From: Acidobacteriota bacterium
Lineage (GTDB): Bacteria; Acidobacteriota; Thermoanaerobaculia; Multivoradales; UBA5704
Length of the DNA stretch: 6,406 bases
NCBI GenBank assembly: GCA_003223675.1
Contig: QHVW01000961.1
Location: 1 to 6,406 of the forward strand
Direction of reading: 5' to 3'
The translations under genes and the position numbers were made by a program. How positions within the stretch are numbered: the stretch's first letter is position 1; each line of letters starts with the position of its first letter. The notes under the pieces are model-generated. The model had not been told where the DNA came from. It saw only the letters and a program-made list of their open reading frames with translations, and searched no databases. Shown here one piece after another: positions 1 through 5,887 of this stretch.

Positions 1-300
1 GCCCGCAGACCTTTGCATGTCCAATGCAGCCATCCATCGCGGCCTCTGATCAAGATCATCACCGTCTATGAACCGGACCCTGTTTCCCGCGAAGAAAACA
101 TCGTAGAGAAAAGGGTTACCTATACCCTCGAAATGAACGGCAGGCTCTTCGTGGTCGAGAATGTTCCGGCGCGCGTTGACCTGGAGACGGGGGAGCAGTT
201 CTTTTCGCCCGAGACGGTCGAGCGCCTTCAGGAAATCATCCGAGGCCAGGAGAAGCCGATCCGGTTTCTTGAAACGCCGGTGTTCGACTACGCCGCCTGA
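1..300 (+). CDS. DUF4258-like/YgiT-like fusion protein, 5'-truncated by window edge
   Basis: The frame is open from the first base to the TGA at 298-300, so the true start lies upstream; a TTG at 13 is probably internal. Of the 99 visible residues, about 1-34 (RRPLHV, then IKIITVYEPDP) resemble the C-terminal strands of DUF4258 proteins, small RelE/MqsR-like toxins. Residues 35-99 (VEKRVTYTLE, ENVPARV, GEQFFSPETVERL, ETPVFDYA) match YgiT/MqsA-type antitoxins, which normally begin with a CxxC zinc knuckle and are encoded just after the toxin. Here no stop separates the two, the N-terminal CxxC is missing, and the second cysteine pair is replaced (VDLETGE where VCxxCGE is usual). It is either a single-chain toxin-antitoxin fusion or the remnant of a deletion. 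The in-frame ATG at 133 would give an antitoxin fragment but has no ribosome binding site. Family assignment is from recalled motifs; the fusion reading is inference. Confidence 0.72.
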   Translation, partial: ARRPLHVQCSHPSRPLIKIITVYEPDPVSREENIVEKRVTYTLEMNGRLFVVENVPARVDLETGEQFFSPETVERLQEIIRGQEKPIRFLETPVFDYAA

Positions 301-303
301 CGT

Positions 304-1074
304 TCAGCCGCGCCGCATCTCGGCGATGAGGCGCGGCGAGGTCGCGCGGTCCCAGGGGCGGCGGTCGTAGTCCCCCCAGAGATGGGTGATCTGGAGGCCG
401 GCGGCGCGGGCTCGGTGCTCCAGCTCCTCGCGCGACCAGAGGCGGGCGGGAAACGAGGCCTTCTTCACCTTCCGGCCGTTCTCGAAATATTCATAGCTGG
501 CCGTGCAGAGGCGGGCCTCAGGGTCGCAATGCCAGGTTTCGCGGACCTTCAGGCCGTGGCCGGAATGCTCCTTGACCAGGCCTTCCGCACCCCCCGAGGC
601 ATGGCGCTGGTCCGGGGAGAACCAGGCCGCGTCGAGGAGAAAGCGCCCGCCGGGGACCAGATGGTGGGCGGCGGTCGCGAACCCGCGGTCGCGGTCCTCA
701 TCGCCGGTCAGATGGACGAAGGGATCGTCCACCGCGACGACCAGATCGAAGCGGGAGCGGAGCGGGGTCTCGCGCATGTCCGCGGCCACGAACGAGACGT
801 TCGGGCGCCCGGCCCGCCGCGGGCGGCCGGCCGCGATCATCTCCAGCGCGAGCTCGAGCGCCACCACCCGCCCCGCGGTGCGGGCGAGGAAGGCCGTGGC
901 CCGTCCGGTGCCGGCCCCCAGCTCGAGCACCCGGCAGCCCGGAGGCGCGCTGGCCGCCCACGCCCAGAGCTCGCCATCTCCGCGGTCGGCCAACTCGAGA
1001 TCATAGAAGGGGAGGATCTCGTGGTAGTAGTCCCGGACTTCTAAGGGCTCTTCGTGCCCGTCCCGATCGCCCAT
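304..1074 (-). CDS. Class I SAM-dependent methyltransferase
   Basis: A 256-residue cytosolic protein with a Rossmann-type methyltransferase core. Motif I is VLELGAGTG at residues 49-57, the glycine-rich SAM-binding loop. The acidic residue ending strand 2 is E74 in VALELALEM; D99 in AADMRE fits the adenine-contacting position. FDLVVAVDDPF (109-119) is strand 4 and PGGRFLLD (141-148) is the post-motif III turn. The C-terminal pattern YDRRP followed by SPRLIAEMRR is common in small-molecule or uncharacterised methyltransferases of about 250 residues. The methyl acceptor cannot be read from the sequence. ATG at 1074 has no clear Shine-Dalgarno sequence; a TACAAT about 7 bases upstream suggests a leaderless transcript, while the DUF5995 gene 58 bases upstream on the same strand could also provide transcription. 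The long open plus-strand frames opposite are GC-driven shadows. Confidence 0.9.
   Translation of the reverse strand: MGDRDGHEEPLEVRDYYHEILPFYDLELADRGDGELWAWAASAPPGCRVLELGAGTGRATAFLARTAGRVVALELALEMIAAGRPRRAGRPNVSFVAADMRETPLRSRFDLVVAVDDPFVHLTGDEDRDRGFATAAHHLVPGGRFLLDAAWFSPDQRHASGGAEGLVKEHSGHGLKVRETWHCDPEARLCTASYEYFENGRKVKKASFPARLWSREELEHRARAAGLQITHLWGDYDRRPWDRATSPRLIAEMRRG
307..337. terminator. Strong hairpin between convergent genes, no T tract
   Basis: GCCGCGCC at 307-314 pairs perfectly with GGCGCGGC at 330-337. After one mismatch, CATC (316-319) pairs with GATG (325-328) around a 5-base loop. It begins 7 bases after the stop of the plus-strand gene and lies in the last codons of the converging methyltransferase gene. 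Neither strand has a T run after the stem, so it is not a classical intrinsic terminator. It may slow transcription or protect 3' ends, or be a chance product of GC-rich coding sequence. Confidence 0.35.
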
Positions 1075-1080
1075 GCGGCG

Positions 1081-1086
1081 ATTGTA
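1081..1086 (-). promoter_or_regulatory. Possible -10 element for a leaderless methyltransferase mRNA
   Basis: On the minus strand this reads TACAAT, one mismatch from TATAAT. A start 6-7 bases downstream would fall at 1074-1075, on the ATG itself, which fits the absence of a Shine-Dalgarno sequence. The -35 region at 17-base spacing reads GGGCTT, a poor match, so the call is tentative. Confidence 0.3.
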
Positions 1087-1132
1087 GTCTCAGTGGCGAC
1101 TGAAAGCCCGCAGAGGCCACGGATGCTTCAGG

Positions 1133-2479
1133 TCAAGTTGCTTTATTCAGAGCCTCGTGCGCCACGGCCCACTCGTTCTCAAGCGTGGAGAGGACCTGCT
1201 TGCGGTCCGGTTGCACGCGGTAATCTCCGAGGAACCGCGTGCCGAGCAACCGGATGTGATAGAGGTTTCGAAACCCACCGTCCTGGACGTTCGCCGGGTA
1301 GATGTCGTGCTCGCGAAACAGGAACGGGATGGGGCCGAAGCTGACATGGGCATCCACCTTGACCCCAGACCCGTTGGGCAGGAGAGTATATTCCTCGGAA
1401 GAATGTAGAAGTTGGAGCCAGGACTTGAAGATCCGCAGGTCGTTGGTGGCTACACCAAAAGCCCCGCGGTCGGGGTACGGCGTGATGACCGAAGAGACGC
1501 TGGCATTCCCGAAGGCCTTCTGAAAGATAGCCATCATGCTGGCCAGCAGCTTGTCCACGAAGGACATTGAAGAGCCCCAGAGCAGACGCCAGCTTGTAAG
1601 CTTGAAGGTAAAGCTTCCAGCCCAGGTTCCAGGGGCGATCTCGAAATAGTAGGCGCGGTTCGGCGCGGTCTCCTTCTGTGGCGCCGGTATCTCAAGGCCC
1701 TCCACCACGGGATTCCCGTTGTCGAGCACCCGGATGATCTGATCGATGCCCGCCGGCTCCGACTCCCTGATGCAGCGGACCACACACCTGGCGACCGGGT
1801 CCGGCAAGGTGATCGCCGTTCCGAGCGCCGCGACGAAGACGTTTTTCTGCGAGATCAGGACCTGCTGATCGTCCGGAGAGAGGCGGGCGAGCGTCTTCGC
1901 CAGGTCCCAGGCGAAATCACGTGCGGCGTCGATGTTGAAATTGATGATCCCGTGCTCTTCGCCTTCCGCGAGATCGCTCAGGCACCGGGCGCACGGAGAC
2001 ACCTCACCCATCTCCAGGATCACGGTGGGTACGATGCCCCCCAGAAGGGTGTTGATCTTCAAAAAGTCACCATGGAGCGTGTCGATGGAGTCCCCGGGGC
2101 AGGTCTCGGCGCAGGCCGCCGCGAGATCGAGATTGATGTGCGGATTCATCGCCAACAGGAGATGTTGCACGACGATGAGATCCTCTCGGGCCACGGCGTT
2201 CAGTGCGACGGCCCAGGCTTGCGGCAGCTTTGGATCCTTGGCCTGAAACTGCCGGACCGCATCGAGATAGCGGCTCGCGAAGCTCGCGTCGAGCCGTTCC
2301 ATGCGCGCATCGTCATCGAAGTATCCCGTTCCGATCTTGGAGCGGATTGTATTCGTCACCCGCAGATAGAGGCTGGCGAAGTAACCGAGCCGGGTAGGTT
2401 GATCCAGAGACCCCTTGACCAGGTCTTCAAGTTGAAGGATGACCCCATCGATGGGACTCTGCTTCGCGTTCGGAATCAT
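1133..2479 (-). CDS. DUF5995 domain protein with conserved-looking C-terminal extension domain
   Basis: A 448-residue protein of unknown function. Residues about 10-260 resemble DUF5995: GYFASLYLRVT at 32-42, FDDDARMERLDASFASRYLDAV at 54-75, and the family hallmark MNPHINLDLA at 111-120, whose H114 and D118 could sit in an active or metal site. Residues about 276-425 form a second domain, rich in short strands (YYFEIAPGTWAGSF, GPIPFLFREHD, YHIRLLGTRFLGDYRV), which I cannot name; the GTWxGxF start is lipocalin-like but that is weak. There is no signal peptide and no clear membrane helix; MSFVDKLLASMMAIF (305-319) is only a mildly hydrophobic amphipathic stretch. The start is fixed by AGGAGG 5 bases before ATG 2479. 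The frame stays open upstream to 4204, but that part is antisense to the ligase. The methyltransferase follows 58 bases downstream on the same strand. Confidence 0.85.
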   Translation of the reverse strand: MIPNAKQSPIDGVILQLEDLVKGSLDQPTRLGYFASLYLRVTNTIRSKIGTGYFDDDARMERLDASFASRYLDAVRQFQAKDPKLPQAWAVALNAVAREDLIVVQHLLLAMNPHINLDLAAACAETCPGDSIDTLHGDFLKINTLLGGIVPTVILEMGEVSPCARCLSDLAEGEEHGIINFNIDAARDFAWDLAKTLARLSPDDQQVLISQKNVFVAALGTAITLPDPVARCVVRCIRESEPAGIDQIIRVLDNGNPVVEGLEIPAPQKETAPNRAYYFEIAPGTWAGSFTFKLTSWRLLWGSSMSFVDKLLASMMAIFQKAFGNASVSSVITPYPDRGAFGVATNDLRIFKSWLQLLHSSEEYTLLPNGSGVKVDAHVSFGPIPFLFREHDIYPANVQDGGFRNLYHIRLLGTRFLGDYRVQPDRKQVLSTLENEWAVAHEALNKAT

Positions 2480-2484
2480 GCGGA

Positions 2485-2490
2485 CCTCCT
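2485..2490 (-). promoter_or_regulatory. Consensus Shine-Dalgarno AGGAGG of DUF5995 gene
   Basis: AGGAGG on the minus strand sits 5 bases before the ATG at 2479. It decides the start of a reading frame that otherwise remains open for 1.7 kb upstream through the antisense strand of the ligase. Confidence 0.85.
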
Positions 2491-2499
2491 GTCGCGTTT

Positions 2500-2539
2500 G
2501 AAGCTTCGTCAGCTCTGAGGCTGACTCCTGAAAGCAGGA
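2500..2539 (-). promoter_or_regulatory. Leader of three abutting palindromes upstream of DUF5995 gene
   Basis: Read on the minus strand, three perfect inverted repeats follow one another with no base between them. First TCCTG-CTTT-CAGGA (2539-2526), then GTCAGC-6 bases-GCTGAC (2525-2508), then GAAGCTTC (2507-2500). The AGGAGG site begins 9 bases later. This may be a structured 5' leader or an array of operator half-sites; no known riboswitch class is recognised. Confidence 0.45.
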
Positions 2540-2545
2540 TTGAGG

Positions 2546-2564
2546 CAATTTCCTAATTGTATCA
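2546..2564 (-). promoter_or_regulatory. Extended -10 for DUF5995 gene overlapped by an inverted repeat
   Basis: The minus strand reads TGATACAAT (2564-2556), an extended -10 (TGn plus TACAAT). CAATT (2546-2550) and AATTG (2555-2559) form a perfect inverted repeat that overlaps it. A transcript starting near 2549 would have a leader of about 70 bases. No good -35 is seen at 16-18 bases. Confidence 0.4.
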
Positions 2565-2570
2565 TGATGT

Positions 2571-2575
2571 GAGGG
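2571..2575 (+). promoter_or_regulatory. Ribosome binding site of DNA ligase
   Basis: GAGGG lies 6 bases before the ATG at 2582 and supports that start. The AT-rich stretch 2540-2566 just upstream contains -10-like words (TAATTG, TATCAT) for the plus strand, but none has a well-placed -35. Confidence 0.65.
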
Positions 2576-2581
2576 TCCCCC

Positions 2582-4120
2582 ATGCGCCTCGCCGACCTCG
2601 TCATCACCTCCCGCCGGGTCTCCGAGACCCGATCCCGCCTGGAGAAGACCTCCGCGCTGAGCGACCTCCTGCGGCGGCTGGCCCCCGGGGAGATCGACAT
2701 CGCCGTGGCCTTCCTCTCCGGCCACCTCCGCCAGGGGCGGATTGGCCTGGGGGGCGCCGCGATCCGGAATGCCATGCCGGGGACGGCCGCCGCCGAGCCC
2801 TCGCTCACCCTGGGCGAAGTGGACGCTTCTTTCGAGCGCATCGCCAGCACGACCGGCTCCGGCTCCACGGCCGAGCGCGGCCGGCTCCTCTCCGGCCTCC
2901 TCGCCAAAGCGACGAAGGAGGAGCAGGATTTTCTCGTGCGGCTCCTCTTCGGCGAGCTCCGCCAGGGAGCCCTCGCGGGTCTCATGGCCGAGGCGCTGGC
3001 CGCGGCGGCGGAGGTGCCGGCGGACGAGGTGCGCCGGGCGTTCATGCTGGCGGGCGAGCTGCCGGAGGTGGCGAAGGCCGTGCTGACCGAAGGCCGGCCC
3101 GGGCTCGCGCGCTTCCGTCTCCAGCTCTTCCGGCCGCTCCAGCCGATGCTCGCGCAACCAGCCGGAGACGTCTCCGAGGCGCTCGAACGCATGGGCGAGG
3201 CCGCGTTGGAGCTCAAGCTCGACGGCGCCCGCGTCCAGGTCCACAAGTCGGGGGACGAGGTCCGCGTCTACTCCCGCCGTGGCAACGAGGTCACCCACGC
3301 CGTGCCCGAGCTGGTCGAGATCGTCCGGGCCCTCCCCGCGCGCCAGCTCCTGCTCGACGGCGAGACCATCGCCCTGCGTCCGGACGGCTCCCCCCTTCCC
3401 TTCCAGGTCACCATGCGCCGATTCGGCCGCAAGCTCGACGTCGAGCGCCTGTCCAGAGAGATCCCGCTCACCTCGCTCTTCTTCGACATTCTCCACCTCG
3501 ACGGCTACGACCTGATCGACCGCACCGCCGGCGAGCGCTTCCTGTACCTGCACGACGCCGCGCCGGGGCTCTCCGTCCCGCGGCTGGTCACCGGCATCGA
3601 GGAGGAGGCGGAGGACTTCTTCCAGGAGGCCCTCGCGCGCGGCCACGAGGGGATCATGGCGAAGGCCACGGACGCCCCCTACGAGGCGGGCCGGCGCGGC
3701 TCCTCCTGGCTGAAGATCAAGCCCGCGCACACGCTGGACCTGGTGGTCCTCGCCGCCGAATGGGGCCACGGCCGGCGCGACGAATGGCTCTCGAACCTCC
3801 ACCTCGGGGCCCGCGATCCCGAAAACGGCGGCTTCGTGATGCTCGGCAAGACCTTCAAGGGCCTCACCGACCAGATGCTCATCTGGCAGACCCAGAAGCT
3901 CCAGGATCTGGCGATCGGCACGGACGGCTGGACCGTCTACGTCCGCCCCGAGCTGGTCGTCGAGGTCGCCTTCAGCGACGTCCAGGAGAGCCCGCAATAT
4001 CCCGGCGGCATGGCCCTCCGCTTCGCGCGGGTGAAGCGGTATAGGGAAGATAAAACCGCGGCGGAGGCGGATACGGTGGGGACGGTGCGGGGGATTTTTG
4101 CGAAGGGGCAGGGACAATAA
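2582..4120 (+). CDS. lig: ATP-dependent DNA ligase, LigB type
   Basis: A complete 512-residue enzyme that seals nicks by ligase adenylation, AMP transfer to the 5' phosphate and phosphodiester formation. Residues 1-190 are the N-terminal DNA-binding domain (GELRQGALAGLM at 125-136). The adenylation domain has motif I KLDGAR with the AMP-accepting lysine K212, motif III near LLLDGE (257-261), motif IIIa SLFFDILHLDG (298-308), motif IV EGIMAK (356-361) and motif V WLKIKP (376-381). The OB domain ends in motif VI, RFARVKRYREDK (480-491). Length and layout match the actinobacterial LigB family (about 507 residues), not LigD: no polymerase or phosphoesterase domain is attached and no ku gene is visible. 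It more likely acts in repair or backup ligation beside an NAD-dependent LigA elsewhere, which is inference. All catalytic motifs are intact. It ends in TAA TAA GGA TAA TAA, four in-frame stops. Confidence 0.96.
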   Translation: MRLADLVITSRRVSETRSRLEKTSALSDLLRRLAPGEIDIAVAFLSGHLRQGRIGLGGAAIRNAMPGTAAAEPSLTLGEVDASFERIASTTGSGSTAERGRLLSGLLAKATKEEQDFLVRLLFGELRQGALAGLMAEALAAAAEVPADEVRRAFMLAGELPEVAKAVLTEGRPGLARFRLQLFRPLQPMLAQPAGDVSEALERMGEAALELKLDGARVQVHKSGDEVRVYSRRGNEVTHAVPELVEIVRALPARQLLLDGETIALRPDGSPLPFQVTMRRFGRKLDVERLSREIPLTSLFFDILHLDGYDLIDRTAGERFLYLHDAAPGLSVPRLVTGIEEEAEDFFQEALARGHEGIMAKATDAPYEAGRRGSSWLKIKPAHTLDLVVLAAEWGHGRRDEWLSNLHLGARDPENGGFVMLGKTFKGLTDQMLIWQTQKLQDLAIGTDGWTVYVRPELVVEVAFSDVQESPQYPGGMALRFARVKRYREDKTAAEADTVGTVRGIFAKGQGQ

Positions 4121-4173
4121 TAAGGATAATAATCTAGGCGCGAGAGCTCGGCGCGTGTCAAGGTAGTTCGCCT

Positions 4174-4812
4174 TTACAGGGGAAACAACCAATCTTCCCC
4201 ACAAATCGAGGCATAGGTACGCATCTCAGACTCGAAGGCCTCACGAAAATGGTCCGGCTCTGTAGGACGCTTCGATCCGAACAGTATCTTTAGGGTACGG
4301 TGGCGACAAAGGCCTGTTCGGATCTTTGTCTCGACCACTCTAAGGGAGAGCTTACGTACCAGGGCGGCGACTACCTGAGGGAACAATATAACCCGCCCAC
4401 GAACCGCTTCCCGCACTTTGGCAAGGCGAATGTCTTCGGAGCCGTGAAGAGCCTCCAACATTCTTCGGTCACCTGAAATGAGCAGGTAATCCGGATTTTC
4501 GCTGAGCGTGGCCAAGAACAGAGCCTCTCCTTCATCGATCCCGTCCACATTCAGCGCATCGAGCAGATCGTCCGGGGGCATTTGTGGCAACAGCCGCAAG
4601 TCGTCCACGACGCTCGCCGCCTTCTCTCGATCAAAGAACGGCCACTGGTTTTCGACCCAGGCAGCCTTTAAGATCTGAGGCTTCGCGGCGCGGAGGCGAA
4701 AACACTCGGATCGAGTGACGCCAAGTAAATTAAGTGCAATATCGAGGGCATCAAGTGCCAGAATATTGACAAGCGCGTCCGTATCCACGCATAGCGCCCG
4801 CGATCCGCCCAA
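4174..4812 (-). CDS. PIN-domain nuclease-like protein, candidate toxin of an ImmA-PIN pair
   Basis: A 212-residue protein with the acidic pattern of PIN-fold, metal-dependent RNases: D10 and D12 in CVDTDALVN, E36 in the second helix (RSECFRLR), D93/E94/E96 in IDEGEALFLA, and D115 in YLLISGDRRML. A usual PIN toxin is about 130-140 residues. Here residues 130-212 add a basic tail (VRKLSLRVVETKIRTGLCRHR, then KRPTEPDHF) ending in EDWLFPL, which I do not recognise. The gene starts with TTG at 4812, one base after the TAG of the ImmA/IrrE gene, with GGAGAGG four bases before it, so the two are almost certainly co-translated from one mRNA. By analogy with PIN toxins it would cleave RNA, and its partner would restrain or release it; neither is shown here. 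Two sampled lines average 53% GC against about 72% in the ligase, suggesting transfer. Confidence 0.82.
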   Translation of the reverse strand: MGGSRALCVDTDALVNILALDALDIALNLLGVTRSECFRLRAAKPQILKAAWVENQWPFFDREKAASVVDDLRLLPQMPPDDLLDALNVDGIDEGEALFLATLSENPDYLLISGDRRMLEALHGSEDIRLAKVREAVRGRVILFPQVVAALVRKLSLRVVETKIRTGLCRHRTLKILFGSKRPTEPDHFREAFESEMRTYASICGEDWLFPL

Positions 4813-4813
4813 G

Positions 4814-5797
4814 CTACCTCTCCGCTAGCCCCGTAACACTCTGAAGAAAATGGCGATCGGTATTGGTTAGGCGATTTAAATCCAAGCGATCGGCAAGGGC
4901 GGCTCGGACCGGCTCCGCGCCACCCGAAGAAATTTTCAGGATCTTGAGGGCGGCATTTGCTACTTCATAGGAATTCCCATGCATTCGCATGTTAAAGCCG
5001 TAGTTGGTAACTACGCATGCCGGGTGGATTCTAAATTTCTGCCCCAGATCCTGAGCTTCCTCTGCCAGCGCCGTGGCACTCAGAATGCGATCGGAGCTAA
5101 AAGCTGCTGGCCTGCCATAGAGCAACGCGAGGGCATAGGCATTGGCCTGTTGCTCGGCAGGGTCTTCTGCGGCCAAGTCCATTTCCAGATCGACAGTATC
5201 CTCGAACCGGCAATGCCCGTTGGCAATATGTCCCATTTCATGGGCCAGTGGCCAGGCATGCCAAGCGGGGCTTTTTCGTGAGCCGGCTAACGCAATGCAT
5301 GGACGCCCGGAAACCATCAGAGCTAGCCCATCCAACCTACGCGCGCCTGTGGGCAGGGCCTTCAGATGAACAACCGGAATTCCCAAGCTCCAGCAGTGCT
5401 GGACCAGAGGGGTCAGGCTAACGTACTGTTGAGTACGCAATATCTGTGCGCGCAACTCTGCTGCATCGAGAATTCTCAGTGCCGGGAGATCCGCCGCTGA
5501 CACGACCAATTCGCAGACTCGGCGCGCTATTGCGACTGTTGGAAAAAGACGAGATCCGTCGACATCCTTCCAACGCTTGAAGCGAACGGTGCGTTCGTCG
5601 CTTACCTTCAGCGGCTCGTCACTCTTTGCCAAGCTAGAGAGAGGGATTTTTAGCGTCCGGGAGATTGCCATCTCCGCGAGCCGTCTGTTCTCGATCTCAG
5701 ACGCTAGGTCATCGTCCCACCATTCCGGCAGGACGTGTCCCCTCACATAGGAAGGCGGAAAACCGGCCTCGTCGAGCCGGGTGTAGAGGTCCGCCAT
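4814..5797 (-). CDS. ImmA/IrrE-family metallopeptidase, partner of PIN protein
   Basis: A 327-residue protein (from ATG 5797) with a zinc-peptidase core: LAHEMGHIANGH carries HEMGH at residues 186-190 (H186 and H190 as zinc ligands, E187 catalytic), and E215 in AEQQANAYALALL fits the third ligand. The core is preceded by LGIPVVHLKALPTGARRLDGLALMV (138-162), the usual IrrE/ImmA entry strands. Residues 1-60 (LPEWWDDDLAS, then AEMAISRTLKIPLSSL) form a small helical domain seen in some family members, possibly a reduced DNA- or protein-binding module. ImmA of ICEBs1 cleaves a phage-like repressor and IrrE of Deinococcus cleaves DdrO after DNA damage, so a protease that controls a repressor or its downstream PIN partner is a reasonable inference. 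No XRE repressor gene is adjacent. The ATG has no Shine-Dalgarno sequence; a CTG at 5815 does. The frame upstream to 6268 is antisense to the nucleotidyltransferase gene and is rejected. Confidence 0.88.
   Translation of the reverse strand: MADLYTRLDEAGFPPSYVRGHVLPEWWDDDLASEIENRRLAEMAISRTLKIPLSSLAKSDEPLKVSDERTVRFKRWKDVDGSRLFPTVAIARRVCELVVSAADLPALRILDAAELRAQILRTQQYVSLTPLVQHCWSLGIPVVHLKALPTGARRLDGLALMVSGRPCIALAGSRKSPAWHAWPLAHEMGHIANGHCRFEDTVDLEMDLAAEDPAEQQANAYALALLYGRPAAFSSDRILSATALAEEAQDLGQKFRIHPACVVTNYGFNMRMHGNSYEVANAALKILKISSGGAEPVRAALADRLDLNRLTNTDRHFLQSVTGLAER
4817..4823 (-). promoter_or_regulatory. Ribosome binding site deciding the TTG start of the PIN gene
   Basis: GGAGAGG on the minus strand lies inside the last codons of the ImmA/IrrE gene, 4 bases before TTG 4812. 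No ATG or GTG upstream of the first catalytic aspartate is better placed, which supports the rare TTG start and translational coupling. Confidence 0.6.
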
Positions 5798-5821
5798 TGG
5801 TGATGTGCGTATCAGAGGGCA

Positions 5822-5826
5822 CCTCC
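5822..5826 (-). promoter_or_regulatory. GGAGG site pointing to a CTG start for the ImmA/IrrE gene
   Basis: GGAGG on the minus strand is 24 bases from ATG 5797, too far for normal use, but exactly 6 bases from an in-frame CTG at 5815-5813. A CTG start would add six residues (MIRTSP) to the protein. ATA, the next codon, is another poor candidate. Confidence 0.45.
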
Positions 5827-5844
5827 AATCGGCGGGTAAGTCCG

Positions 5845-5864
5845 CTTGTGAATGATAGCACAAG
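5845..5864 (-). promoter_or_regulatory. Extended -10 with overlapping inverted repeat, ImmA/IrrE promoter and operator
   Basis: The minus strand reads TGCTATCAT (5860-5852), an extended -10 element. It lies inside a perfect inverted repeat, CTTGTG (5845-5850), 8 bases, CACAAG (5859-5864), whose size and position over the -10 fit a dimeric repressor site. The predicted start near 5845 leaves room for the GGAGG site at 5822-5826. Confidence 0.5.
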
Positions 5865-5887
5865 GAAAGGGTTCCCCTCTCCTCCGA

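Noticed and set aside
382..1044. Plus-strand open frames opposite the methyltransferase
   Set aside because: The minus-strand product has clear SAM-binding motifs, while these frames give Arg/Gly/Pro-rich sequence with no recognisable domain.
1090..1103. Small hairpin TCAGT-GGCG-ACTGA between the DUF5995 and methyltransferase genes
   Set aside because: Only 5 base pairs and no T tract on the minus strand, so it gives no real evidence of a terminator dividing the two genes.
1952..2518. Plus-strand frames opposite the DUF5995 gene
   Set aside because: No motifs and no ribosome binding site; the minus strand carries the DUF5995 hallmark residues.
2557..4044. Second long plus-strand frame overlapping the ligase
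   Set aside because: Arg/Pro/Gly-rich out-of-frame translation of the ligase; no domain and no ribosome binding site.
4136..4173. Possible terminator between the ligase and PIN genes (AGGCG and CGCCT arms)
   Set aside because: Only 5 base pairs with a 28-base loop and no T run; too weak to call.
2480..4204. Minus-strand frame open opposite the whole ligase, in frame with the DUF5995 gene and giving a 1023-residue product
   Set aside because: It is antisense to a fully motif-supported ligase, has the low-complexity Arg/Gly/Glu/Leu makeup of GC-rich shadows, and the DUF5995 gene has its own consensus ribosome binding site at 2485-2490.
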